NCBI GenBank assembly: GCA_900549825.1
Contig: URQB01000009.1
Coordinates: 1-64,000, forward strand
Length of the DNA stretch: 64,000 nt
Source of the DNA: an uncultured Oscillospiraceae bacterium
Lineage (GTDB): Bacteria; Bacillota; Clostridia; Oscillospirales; Acutalibacteraceae
Reading direction: 5' to 3'
Position numbers and translations under genes: made by a program. Below the pieces are notes generated by a model. It had not been told where the DNA came from. It did not search any database and saw nothing but the letters and a program-made list of their open reading frames with translations. Each line of letters starts with the position of its first letter. Position 1 is the first letter of the stretch. Of this stretch, positions 35,330 through 44,878 are shown in pieces.

Positions 35330-35976
35330 AACAAGGCCTCCTCTGCACCACAAAGGGACGGCAGATAGTAATCCGCAATCCCTCTGATCTGCTCCTGATC
35401 CGCCAGAGAGGATGCATCATAAACTGCCGCAACGGGAAAGCCCGCCCGTTTTGCCGTCTGGATGGCGTAGAGCGCATCCTCGAATACGAGCGTCTGCTCC
35501 CGCGGCGTGCCGAGCATTTTCTGCGCCTCCAGAAAAATATCCGGCCGGTCCTTTCCCGCTTTTACTTCTGTGCAGGTCAAGATGTAGGAGAATGCATCGA
35601 TCAGCCCTGTCCGCCGCAGCGCCGCCTCCGCCAGCGGGCGGTCCGTCGCCGTGGCCACGCACATTTTGATCCCTCTCTGCTGAAGCGCGCGTAAAAAATC
35701 CACAGCGCCATCCTTCGCGGGTGCGGTATCCTGATAAAATGCCGCGATCCGTGCATTCATTCCCTCGATAATCTCTTCCTCAGAAAAGGACACGCCGTAA
35801 TCCGAGCGGAAATAAGCCGCCGCCTGATGCATCGACATCGTCAATATTTTTTCAGGCAGATCCGGGCGCGCGCGGATCCCGAGCCCGGCGAGATAATCGA
35901 TCCCCACGTGGTCCCAGACCGGCATGGAATCAAGCAAGGTACCGTCCATATCAAAAATTGCTCCGGCTATGTTCAT
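35326..35976 (-). CDS. HAD-family phosphatase in the thiamine operon
   Basis: The 216-residue protein belongs to the beta-phosphoglucomutase-like HAD group. Motif I is FDMDGTLLDSMPVW (D9, D11), motif II is VATATDR, motif III is the Lys of EVKAGKDRPD, and motif IV is VFEDALYAI. AAGGAG precedes the ATG. It lies between thiE and thiD, overlaps thiD by four bases and starts 25 bases after thiE. A thiamine-related phosphatase role (thiamine phosphate or HMP phosphate) is inferred from the operon alone. Confidence 0.85.
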   Translation of the reverse strand: MNIAGAIFDMDGTLLDSMPVWDHVGIDYLAGLGIRARPDLPEKILTMSMHQAAAYFRSDYGVSFSEEEIIEGMNARIAAFYQDTAPAKDGAVDFLRALQQRGIKMCVATATDRPLAEAALRRTGLIDAFSYILTCTEVKAGKDRPDIFLEAQKMLGTPREQTLVFEDALYAIQTAKRAGFPVAAVYDASSLADQEQIRGIADYYLPSLCGAEEALL

Positions 35977-36001
35977 AAATCTTCTCCTTACGGCTTTTCT
36001 A

Positions 36002-36643
36002 TTAGCCCTGTGCCGCTGTCTGTGCAAGCACATGCAGCCGGTGCGCCGCGGCCTTCGGGGAAGGCGCCGCAAAAATGGCCGACACGACGGCAACGCCGGC
36101 GATCCCGCTGCCGGACAGCTCCAAAAGATTCCCCGTGTTGATTCCGCCGATCGCCACGACCGGAATATCCACCGCTGTGCAGATCTTCCGTAGCGTATCA
36201 AAAGACACGGTATCCGCATCCAGCTTTGTCGATGTGGAGAATACCGCGCCGACGCCGAGATAGTCCGCGCCCGCTTCCTGCGCCCGCAGCGCCTGGGAAA
36301 CCGTCTGTGCGGATACGCCCAGGATTTTATCCGGGCCGATCCTGGCGCGCACTTCGCCCGCCTCCATATCGCTCTGCCCTACATGGACGCCGTCCGCGCC
36401 GCAGCGGAGCGCGAGAGGCACATCATCATTGATGAGAAATGGGACGCCATAGCGTCTGCACAGGGCCTTCACCGCGAACGCCTCCTCAAGAAAGGCATCT
36501 TGCCTCAAATCCTTCTCCCGCAGCTGCAGCATCGTCACACCGCCCTGAAGCGCCTCCTCCACCTGCTGTGAAAGTGTGTTTTCCCCCAGCCAGGAGCGGT
36601 CTGTCACCGCGTAGAGCAATAAATCCCGCTTATCGAATTTCAT
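36002..36643 (-). CDS. thiE: Thiamine-phosphate synthase
   Basis: The 213-residue TIM barrel joins HMP-pyrophosphate and thiazole phosphate to thiamine phosphate. Features are LLYAVTDRSW at strand 1, GGVTMLQLREKD, FLINDDVPLALRCGADGVHVGQSD, GADYLGVGAVFSTSTK and VAIGGIN at the phosphate site. Length is usual. The start ATG lies inside the end of thiM (14-base overlap), so translation is coupled. Confidence 0.95.
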   Translation of the reverse strand: MKFDKRDLLLYAVTDRSWLGENTLSQQVEEALQGGVTMLQLREKDLRQDAFLEEAFAVKALCRRYGVPFLINDDVPLALRCGADGVHVGQSDMEAGEVRARIGPDKILGVSAQTVSQALRAQEAGADYLGVGAVFSTSTKLDADTVSFDTLRKICTAVDIPVVAIGGINTGNLLELSGSGIAGVAVVSAIFAAPSPKAAAHRLHVLAQTAAQG

Positions 36644-37448
36644 AGCGCGCCCTTCCTTCCAGCGTCTGTGCATCCAGATGATAAATCGCGTCGATCAGGC
36701 GGTTGCGGTAGGTGGCGTTTCCTTCCCCCTCCTGCAGCCGTTCCAAAGCGATCTCCCCGCATACGCCCATGGCGCACACAGCAGCCGCGGCAGCCTCCAG
36801 CGGGTATTCCGGATTCGCGGCAAGGTAGGCGGCGGTCATGGCGGAGAGCATGCAGCCCGTGCCGGTGACGCGCCCCATCATGGGCCGGCCATTGCGGATG
36901 ACAAACGCGCGCTCTGCGTCCGCGACCAGATCGATCGCGCCGGTCACGGCAATCACGGCGCCCGTCCTTGCCGAAAAGGCTTTGACAAACGCAATGGTTT
37001 GATCGAGCGTATCCTCCGTTACGATATCCGCCGCGTCCGCATCCACGCCCTTCGTCGTACCGGAGCCGGAGGCAAGCGTCTTGATCTCAGAGATATTGCC
37101 CCGGATGACAGTAAACCGGATTTCATCAATCAGCCTGCACGCCGTATCCGTCCGCAGCCGGGATGCACCCGCGCCAACTGGGTCCAAGACGACGGGGCGG
37201 CCCAGCTCATTTGCCTTTTTCCCGGCGAGGAACATTCCGGTTACCATTGCGTTCAACGTGCCGATATTGATATTGAGCGCATTGCTGATTGTGGTGATCT
37301 CCTCCACCTCGGACGCATCGTCCGCCATCGTGGGGGACGCGCCGCAGGCAAGCAGGATATTGGCACAGTCGTTGGCGGTCACATAGTTTGTGATATTATG
37401 GATCAGGGGAGACGTTTTGCGTACTTTTTCAAGCTTTTCCCCAAACAT
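36630..37448 (-). CDS. thiM: Hydroxyethylthiazole kinase
   Basis: The 272-residue ribokinase-like enzyme phosphorylates salvaged hydroxyethylthiazole. Features are SPLIHNITNYVTANDCANILLA split by the family's standard N-terminal helix, LNINIGTLN, LDPVGAGAS, VIRGNISEI and the anion-hole VTGTGCMLSA. GGGAGAAAG precedes the ATG. It is 17 bases after thiC and overlaps thiE. Together with the lack of thiG/thiH here it suggests thiazole is salvaged. Confidence 0.95.
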   Translation of the reverse strand: MFGEKLEKVRKTSPLIHNITNYVTANDCANILLACGASPTMADDASEVEEITTISNALNINIGTLNAMVTGMFLAGKKANELGRPVVLDPVGAGASRLRTDTACRLIDEIRFTVIRGNISEIKTLASGSGTTKGVDADAADIVTEDTLDQTIAFVKAFSARTGAVIAVTGAIDLVADAERAFVIRNGRPMMGRVTGTGCMLSAMTAAYLAANPEYPLEAAAAAVCAMGVCGEIALERLQEGEGNATYRNRLIDAIYHLDAQTLEGRARYEIR

Positions 37449-37465
37449 ATTGCTTTCTCCCTTTC

Positions 37466-38770
<1,305 letters not shown>

Positions 38771-38798
38771 CTTGTTCCTCCTTAAACACTATGGACAG

Positions 38799-38838
38799 AA
38801 AAACAAAAAGCGGGAAACACCGTTTGGCATTTCCCACT
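38799..38838 (-). terminator. Riboswitch-controlled terminator before thiC
   Basis: On the minus strand AGTGGGAAAT pairs with TGTTTCCCGC, followed by TTTTTGTTTTT. It sits between the TPP aptamer and thiC, so control is probably by premature termination. Confidence 0.8.
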
Positions 38839-38860
38839 GGTCGAAAACAATCGCGCTTTC

Positions 38861-38945
38861 GCTCCCTACGTTGGCATTATCCAAATCAGGTGTAAGGGTC
38901 GAAGTTGATAACTTCCTCTCAGCCTGCTCACAAGCTCCCCTGTCC
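38861..38945 (-). ncRNA. TPP riboswitch aptamer (THI element)
   Basis: The minus strand shows the conserved aptamer blocks in order: GGGGAGC, GGCTGAGA, CGACCCTTACACCTGATT, GGATAATGCCAACGTAGGGA. It heads the thiC-thiM-thiE-HAD-thiD operon; high TPP should stop transcription at the following hairpin. Confidence 0.97.
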
Positions 38946-38966
38946 ATATGATATTGTTGTAATTTC

Positions 38967-38996
38967 ACTATAGCACAAGCATAGCGGTCTTGTCAA
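38967..38996 (-). promoter_or_regulatory. Promoter of the thiamine operon
   Basis: On the minus strand TTGACA (38991-38996) and TATAGT (38967-38972) are 18 bases apart, just upstream of the TPP aptamer. Confidence 0.75.
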
Positions 38997-39063
38997 ACGG
39001 CTTTCTCCCAAATATGAGGGCATGGGACGTATGATGCTGTATGCCTGGGCTGGTGTGATGGAC

Positions 39064-39783
39064 TCATGATTCCGATTTCAGTCTTTTTAACAGAAAACCG
39101 AGTATGATAACCGCAATCAGAAGGATGGCTGCCAAAGGCCACAGGTTGCCGAAAGAAAAGCCGTCGTCCGCCATCAATGTATATCCCCAAGTCACGGGGA
39201 ATATTGTTCCCACAACCCTCAAAGCTTTCGGGAGTAAATCAGCAGAAAATAAAATCCCTGACAACATAATGGATGGTAGGAATATCAGTTGTGAAATCAT
39301 GGTAAGTTTTGCTTGTTTTTTCACCGCCAGCCCCAAGACGCTTCCAACACTTAATGATACCGCAATAAAAACGGCAAGTGAACCAAAATACAACGGAAGG
39401 TTTGCCGGAGGTGTGGCATCAAAAGCAATGGGGGCGACACAATATATGATTGCAGACATCAGCAACAGATGAATAAAAGTGGACAAAAACATCGAAACCA
39501 GACCAAGATACAGCGGTACCCCATTGGCCTTGTAAACTTTCTTGATATCACTTGCGTATGTCTCCACAAGGGAAGGCGGCAAGCCGATCAGCGCGCCCAT
39601 GGATACGCCCATTACCGTCATGGATTGTATCAGCGTATCTTTAGCCTCCGGGTTTATGGATGTGAATATCCCGCCCATCATGGCAAAAAACAAAAGGGGA
39701 ACCACATAACAAGTAATCAGCAGTGACTTGCTGCGTATATCCAGTTTCCATTGCAGTGCCACTCCGTATAAAAACGCACTCAA
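39064..39783 (-). CDS. ABC-2 type transporter permease
   Basis: The 239-residue membrane protein has six predicted helices of the ABC-2 exporter fold (LLITCYVVPLLFFAMMGGIF; LVSMFLSTFIHLLLMSAIIY; a re-entrant FPVTWGYTL segment; a final LAAILLIAVIILGFLL helix). The start is a TTG overlapping the ATPase stop (TTGA). It pairs with the DrrA-like ATPase and MerR regulator. Likely role is export of a drug, peptide or lipid-like compound. Base composition of the three-gene module is AT-richer than its surroundings. Confidence 0.88.
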   Translation of the reverse strand: MSAFLYGVALQWKLDIRSKSLLITCYVVPLLFFAMMGGIFTSINPEAKDTLIQSMTVMGVSMGALIGLPPSLVETYASDIKKVYKANGVPLYLGLVSMFLSTFIHLLLMSAIIYCVAPIAFDATPPANLPLYFGSLAVFIAVSLSVGSVLGLAVKKQAKLTMISQLIFLPSIMLSGILFSADLLPKALRVVGTIFPVTWGYTLMADDGFSFGNLWPLAAILLIAVIILGFLLKRLKSES

Positions 39784-40595
39784 TTGCCATTCCCCCTTGC
39801 TATTTCAATAAAAAGCTGTTCAAGCGTTCCCCTGTCTATTTGAATATCCAACACGGCAATACCTCGCTGCTTAAAACCTTCCAGCAAAGTCAGCATGGTA
39901 TCGCCAATATTGTCAGATTCAATGCTTTCATCGCCCTGTTCGGTTTTGATATGAAGGGTATAGCGCTTGCCGATTTTTGCGGTCAATTCCGCGACAGTAC
40001 CAAAAAAGACAATATTGCCGTCATTCAGAATCGCAATACGGTCACACAGGCTTTCCACCTCCGCCATATCGTGGCTGGCCAAAATGATTGTCTTTCCCTG
40101 TGCTTTCAGTTTGCGGATTTGGTCGTGGAGTGCTATTCTGCCTTCCACATCAAGCCCGGCAGTCGGCTCGTCAAGAAACACAATATCAGGGTCGCTGATT
40201 AATGCAAGGGCAAGGTGCAAACGCCGTTTTTGCCCTGTTGATAGTTCTGCATACTGCTTTTTCGTCAGCTCGTTCATTCCGAGTGCGGCAAGCATAGAAT
40301 GGTCTATTTTTGCTTTATTCCATCTTGCAAATAACCGTACAGCTTCCATCGGCTTGATATGGGCCGGGAGAGACGTTGATTGCAACTGAATCCCCATCCT
40401 CCCATTCACTACGATGCTGCCGCTGTCATACCTGCGTAACCCCTCCATACATTCAAGAGCTGTGGTTTTGCCCGCGCCGTTTACGCCAAGCAATGCAAAA
40501 ATTTCACCTTTTATAACATTGAAAGTCAAACCCTTTAGCACAGTATGATCGCCATAGCTTTTCTTTAGCCTGTCAATCTGTATGGCAAAGTTCAT
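39780..40595 (-). CDS. ABC transporter ATP-binding protein, DrrA/CcmA type
   Basis: The 271-residue ATPase has Walker A GVNGAGKTTALE (about 37-48), signature LSTGQKRRLHLALAL, Walker B DIVFLDEPTAGLD, a switch His in ILASHDMAEVE and a C-terminal regulatory tail. Its ATG overlaps the MerR stop (ATGA) and its stop overlaps the permease TTG, so all three genes are translationally coupled. Confidence 0.95.
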   Translation of the reverse strand: MNFAIQIDRLKKSYGDHTVLKGLTFNVIKGEIFALLGVNGAGKTTALECMEGLRRYDSGSIVVNGRMGIQLQSTSLPAHIKPMEAVRLFARWNKAKIDHSMLAALGMNELTKKQYAELSTGQKRRLHLALALISDPDIVFLDEPTAGLDVEGRIALHDQIRKLKAQGKTIILASHDMAEVESLCDRIAILNDGNIVFFGTVAELTAKIGKRYTLHIKTEQGDESIESDNIGDTMLTLLEGFKQRGIAVLDIQIDRGTLEQLFIEIARGNGN

Positions 40596-41392
40596 TGAAG
40601 CGCCTCCTCAAATGGATGGATTCCCAACTTTGTAAAATAAGCATCTAAAGCCGGTCCGATATACGCATTGACAATCATCTGTTTTTCTTTCCACTCATTG
40701 TCCAGTCCATCAAAGTTACCCATCTCTATCAGTTTGGGCAGCATACTCATGTCCCCACCCGTAAATTCCAGAATCATTTCCCAGAATGATTTCGCAAAGT
40801 TCTGCCCTCTTTCGCTTTCAGGTGGTACGCCGTCTTTTTGAAGCTGTATCGCCTCATCTTGCAGGCGGTTGAAAGTTTCTATCATTGCTAAGCCGCTATC
40901 CTGATCGAAGCGGCTCCGAATATGATCAAGGGTTGTATCATCAAAATGCTTGATCAGCCAGTAGAAATCATTTTTCATTTGCAGGTTTACGATAATATCG
41001 GCGTATTTTTTGAAATCCACCGATTGCATTTGCAACACTTCCGCTCGTAACGCCTCTATCTCCCTTAGAGATTCTGACAGGGCTTCCATCTTTTCCCGAA
41101 TAACAGCAGCTTGCTCTGCAAGCGCGCATGCAACATCGGCAGGGGTATCAAGAGAAATCAGGCGATTTTTGATATCATCCAATGAAAACCCTAAATGTTT
41201 CAGGGATAGAATTTGATGAAGCTGAACCACATCTTTGTCGGTATAGAGCCTACGGCCTCCTTCACTCTCCGCCGATGGTGAAAGCAGGCCTTCTCTGTCG
41301 TAGTATTGCAGAGTGCGAACGGTGATACCCATTTTCTTTGCCACCACACCCACGGTCATATACCCTTGCGGTATCGCTTTGTTGTTTGACAT
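40592..41392 (-). CDS. MerR-family transcriptional activator with long effector domain
   Basis: The 266-residue regulator opens with a MerR winged helix (MTVGVVAKKMGITVRTLQYYDREGLL split across about 12-38, then GGRRLYTDKDV). A coiled dimer helix (about 85-125) and a ~130-residue C-terminal domain of TipA-S-like size follow, which could bind a drug or peptide. The ATG follows AAAGGTG. It heads the unit with the ABC-2 exporter and faces a promoter with the 19-base spacing used by MerR activators, suggesting drug-induced self-activation. Confidence 0.9.
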   Translation of the reverse strand: MSNNKAIPQGYMTVGVVAKKMGITVRTLQYYDREGLLSPSAESEGGRRLYTDKDVVQLHQILSLKHLGFSLDDIKNRLISLDTPADVACALAEQAAVIREKMEALSESLREIEALRAEVLQMQSVDFKKYADIIVNLQMKNDFYWLIKHFDDTTLDHIRSRFDQDSGLAMIETFNRLQDEAIQLQKDGVPPESERGQNFAKSFWEMILEFTGGDMSMLPKLIEMGNFDGLDNEWKEKQMIVNAYIGPALDAYFTKLGIHPFEEALQ

Positions 41393-41411
41393 TTTAATCA
41401 CCTTTGTTTGT

Positions 41412-41442
41412 ATTATAACTCATTACCTTACGTCACAAGCAA
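41412..41442 (-). promoter_or_regulatory. MerR-type promoter with 19-base spacer
   Basis: On the minus strand TTGCTT (41437-41442) and TATAAT (41412-41417) are separated by 19 bases (GTGACGTAAGGTAATGAGT). Over-long spacers of this kind are the hallmark of MerR-activated promoters. Bases 41443-41640 hold no recognisable gene. Confidence 0.7.
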
Positions 41443-41646
41443 GACTTCTTTTCATTTTTCTGCGTATTTTACAAACCGGAAAACAATACCAACAGGTACA
41501 TGTTTTCCATTTTTGTAGATTGAGCCCTTCAGGCAAACCCGCAAAAGCGCTTGTTGGTGGACGGCATCATTCCCCCGGAAACGCCCCCCTGTTGGGGCGG
41601 CTACGCATTCTGCGAACGCTGAAAAACCGTAAGAAGTGCAAAAGAA

Positions 41647-41687
41647 AAACTCTATGTAGATGGCTAAACCATCTACATAGAGTTTTT
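41647..41687. terminator. Strong bidirectional terminator after secA
   Basis: An 18-bp perfect stem (41647-41664 with 41670-41687) has A/T tracts at both ends. It lies about 100 bases past the secA stop on the minus strand. Confidence 0.85.
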
Positions 41688-41790
41688 TCATTTCCCGTTC
41701 ACTTGGCGTCAGTCCATATTTTCTCGATACTTCTTTATGGCTCACTGCCATTCGAACGGCCTCTTTTGCCAGTGCATTCTGCCATATCTC

Positions 41791-44559
41791 TTACCGGTTC
41801 CGGTTCGCCGCGGCTGCCTTTGCTGCCTCCGCCTGATCCGCCTGCATGTGGCACTTCTTATATTTCTTGCCGCTGCCACAGTAGCACGGATCGTTCGGGC
41901 CTGGTTTTTTCTCCTTGCGTACCGGGCGCGCTTTATCGGAGCCGTCGCTTGCGCCGCTCGTGGAGGTGATCTTCGCCTGCTGCTCGCGGCGGACATCCTC
42001 CTCGCTGCGTACCGGCACCGTCAGCATGATACGCACCGTGCCCTCGCGGATTGCGGCGGTCATCTCATCGAACATATCGAAACTCTCCAGCCGGAAGGCG
42101 ACCACCGGGTCCTGCTGGCCGTAGGCGCGCAGTCCGATGCCCTTTTTCAGCTCGTCAAGCGCATCGATATGCTCCATCCAGCGCGCGTCGACATTGTCGA
42201 GCAGCACCTTGCGCTCAAGCTGGCGCATGATTGCCGGCGTAAATTTCTCTTCACGCTCATTATAGAGCGCATGCGCGCGCTCGATCAGTGTATCCTGCAG
42301 CGCATCGCGGTCGATATCGCCCTCGATGTCCTCGGGCTTTACCAGCCATTTGTAGTTTTCATACAATGCCTTCGCGTTCCAGTCCGCCTTCTCGTGGCTC
42401 GCCGGGCAGTACAGATCGACCGCCTGCGTGATCGTCTCGTCGATCATCTTCAGGATGGTGGGCTTTAAGTCCTCGCCATCGAGCACCATGTCACGCTGCT
42501 TATAGATCAGCTCGCGCTGGCGGTTGATGACGTCGTCGAATTGCAATACGTTTTTACGGATGGCAAAGTTGCGGGATTCCACCTTGCGCTGCGCGCTCTC
42601 GATGGAATTGGAGACGAGCTTTAATTCAATCGGCGCGTCCTCCAGCCCTCGGGCCGCGAAGGAATCGGCAAGGTTCGCCATCCGGTCGCCGCCGAACAGG
42701 CGGAACAGGTCGTCCTGCAGGGAGAGATAGAACCGGCTCTCACCGGGATCGCCCTGACGGCCGGAACGGCCGCGCAGCTGGTTATCGATCCGGCGGGATT
42801 CGTGCCGCTCCGTGCCGATGATGAACAGGCCACCTGCCGCGCGTACCTTATCCGCCTCCTCGGCGATCTCGTCCTTATATTTCTGGTTGAGCTCTGTGAA
42901 GGTGCGGCGCGCATCCAGAATCTCCTGATCGTCCGTCTCCGCGAAGCCGGTGGCCTCGCTGATGAGCTCCTCGCGGATCTGCATGCGGCGCATCTCCGCC
43001 TTGGCAAGATATTCAGAATTACCGCCGAGCATGATATCGGTGCCGCGCCCCGCCATATTCGTCGCGATCGTCACCGCGCCGAATTTACCGGCCTGTGCGA
43101 TGATCTCCGCTTCCTTCTCATGATATTTCGCATTGAGGACCTCATGCTTGATATGGCGCTTTTTGAGCATCGCGCTCAATAACTCAGATTTTTCAATGGA
43201 GATTGTGCCGACCAGCACGGGCTGGCCTTTCTTGTGACATTCCTCGATCTGATCAATGACAGCCTTATATTTTGCCTCTGTCGTCGCGTAAACCGCGTCC
43301 GGATGATCGTCGCGGATCATCGGCTTATTGGTAGGAATCTCAACCGCGTCGAGCTTGTAAATCTCCTGAAATTCCTCGCTTTCTGTCATCGCCGTACCGG
43401 TCATGCCGGAAAGCTTTGTATACAGGCGGAAATAATTCTGGAAGGTGATGGTCGCCAGCGTCTTATTCTCCGACTCGACCTTAACCCCCTCCTTGGCCTC
43501 GATCGCCTGATGAAGGCCTTCGCTATAACGGCGGCCGAGCATAATGCGGCCTGTAAATTCGTCAACAATGAGCACCTGCCCATCCTTGACCACATAGTCG
43601 ACATCCCGGCGCATGACGCCCTGTGCGCGGATGGCCATATTAATATGGTGCTGGAGGGTGACATTGTCGAGATCCATGAGGTTGTCCACGTGGAAGCAGG
43701 ATTCTGCCTTCTTCACACCCTCCTTGGTGAGCACGGCCGTCTTCGCCTTTTCATCGACGATATAGTCGGCGTCTGCCTCTTCCTCGGCGTTCTTTTTGGT
43801 ATCCTGCTCCTTGATGCGCACCACCTTCAGGCGCTTGGCGAATTCGTTCGCCTGGCGATAGAGGTCCGTGGAGGCGTCGCCCTTGCCGGAGATGATCAAC
43901 GGCGTGCGCGCCTCGTCGATCAAAATGGAGTCGACCTCGTCGACGATGCCGAAATTGTGGCCGCGCTGAACTTTCAGCTCTTTATAGGGCACCATGTTGT
44001 CGCGCAGGTAATCGAAGCCCATCTCGTTGTTGGTGCCGTATGTGATATCCGCCGCATAGGCCTCGCGCCGCTCAGCGTCGTTTTTCTCATGTACGATCAG
44101 GCCGACTTTCAGCCCCAGGAAGCGGTAAACCTTGCCCATCCACTCCGAGTCACGCCGGGCGAGGTAATCGTTGACCGTGACCACATGCACGCCCTTGCCG
44201 GACAGCGCATTGAGATATGCAGGCAGGGTGGCGACGAGCGTTTTGCCTTCACCGGTTTTCATTTCGGCAATGCGGCCCTGATGCAGGATGATGCCGCCGA
44301 CGACCTGCACGGGGAAATGCTTCATCCCCAATACGCGCCACGAGGCCTCGCGGCAGGCGGCGAAGGCATCCGGCAGGATATCGTCGAGCGTTTCCCCGTT
44401 TGCGAGCCGCTCTTTGAGCGCCGGAGTCACTGCCTGCAGCTCCTCATCCGTTTTGGCGGCATAGGTTTCCTCCAGAGCAAGCACCTTGTCCCGCAGGGGA
44501 AGGATGCGCTTGACCTCCTTCGCGGAATAGTCGCCAAACAGTTTCTTTAAAAATCCCAT
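41791..44559 (-). CDS. secA: Preprotein translocase ATPase SecA
   Basis: The 922-residue motor pushes preproteins through SecYEG. Features in order: Walker A MKTGEGKTLVA (about 100-110), DYLARRDSEWM, DEVDSILIDEARTPLIISG (Walker B, about 210-225), the preprotein cross-linking domain, MAGRGTDIMLGGN, GTERHESRRIDNQLRGRSGRQGD split over the arginine-finger region, and the helical scaffold. The C-terminal zinc SEC-C motif is CYCGSGKKYKKCH. The start follows GAGGAGA. It is monocistronic by position. A TATAAT on the minus strand at 44684-44689 is a plausible -10. Confidence 0.98.
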   Translation of the reverse strand: MGFLKKLFGDYSAKEVKRILPLRDKVLALEETYAAKTDEELQAVTPALKERLANGETLDDILPDAFAACREASWRVLGMKHFPVQVVGGIILHQGRIAEMKTGEGKTLVATLPAYLNALSGKGVHVVTVNDYLARRDSEWMGKVYRFLGLKVGLIVHEKNDAERREAYAADITYGTNNEMGFDYLRDNMVPYKELKVQRGHNFGIVDEVDSILIDEARTPLIISGKGDASTDLYRQANEFAKRLKVVRIKEQDTKKNAEEEADADYIVDEKAKTAVLTKEGVKKAESCFHVDNLMDLDNVTLQHHINMAIRAQGVMRRDVDYVVKDGQVLIVDEFTGRIMLGRRYSEGLHQAIEAKEGVKVESENKTLATITFQNYFRLYTKLSGMTGTAMTESEEFQEIYKLDAVEIPTNKPMIRDDHPDAVYATTEAKYKAVIDQIEECHKKGQPVLVGTISIEKSELLSAMLKKRHIKHEVLNAKYHEKEAEIIAQAGKFGAVTIATNMAGRGTDIMLGGNSEYLAKAEMRRMQIREELISEATGFAETDDQEILDARRTFTELNQKYKDEIAEEADKVRAAGGLFIIGTERHESRRIDNQLRGRSGRQGDPGESRFYLSLQDDLFRLFGGDRMANLADSFAARGLEDAPIELKLVSNSIESAQRKVESRNFAIRKNVLQFDDVINRQRELIYKQRDMVLDGEDLKPTILKMIDETITQAVDLYCPASHEKADWNAKALYENYKWLVKPEDIEGDIDRDALQDTLIERAHALYNEREEKFTPAIMRQLERKVLLDNVDARWMEHIDALDELKKGIGLRAYGQQDPVVAFRLESFDMFDEMTAAIREGTVRIMLTVPVRSEEDVRREQQAKITSTSGASDGSDKARPVRKEKKPGPNDPCYCGSGKKYKKCHMQADQAEAAKAAAANRNR

Positions 44560-44878
44560 TGTACCAGTCTCCTCAGTATGGTTTTGGAAAAGCCCCTTCT
44601 GAATCGGGCAATCCCATCATGCCGCTCCTCTTATCCTCCTAGAGGAAATGGACGGCAGGCATAAAAATCCACAATGTTTTTTCATTATAGCACACTGCCT
44701 CGAAAAAATATATAACTTTTTGATGAATTTCCGTTTTGCCGCCAGGCGTTCAAGTATGGCACGGATTTTCCAATAATTTTCAGATGAAAAGCCCACCGTT
44801 CCAATGAGAAAATGCAGATACTGAACCCTGTAAAGGATTGCCGCAGGGCGATCTGAATTCATAAAAGGAGAGAGCCGT
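44560..44878. promoter_or_regulatory. Divergent promoter region between secA and the phosphoesterase gene
   Basis: This is a 319-base AT-rich gap with no gene. The only clear elements are the minus-strand TATAAT (44684-44689) toward secA and the AAAGGAGAG ribosome site at its right end for the plus-strand gene. Confidence 0.4.

Noticed and set aside
41452..41751. Minus-strand frame beginning MAVSHKEVSRKYGLTPSE
   Set aside because: It starts inside the secA 3' region and runs straight through the strong terminator stem; the LuxR-like look of its start is weak.
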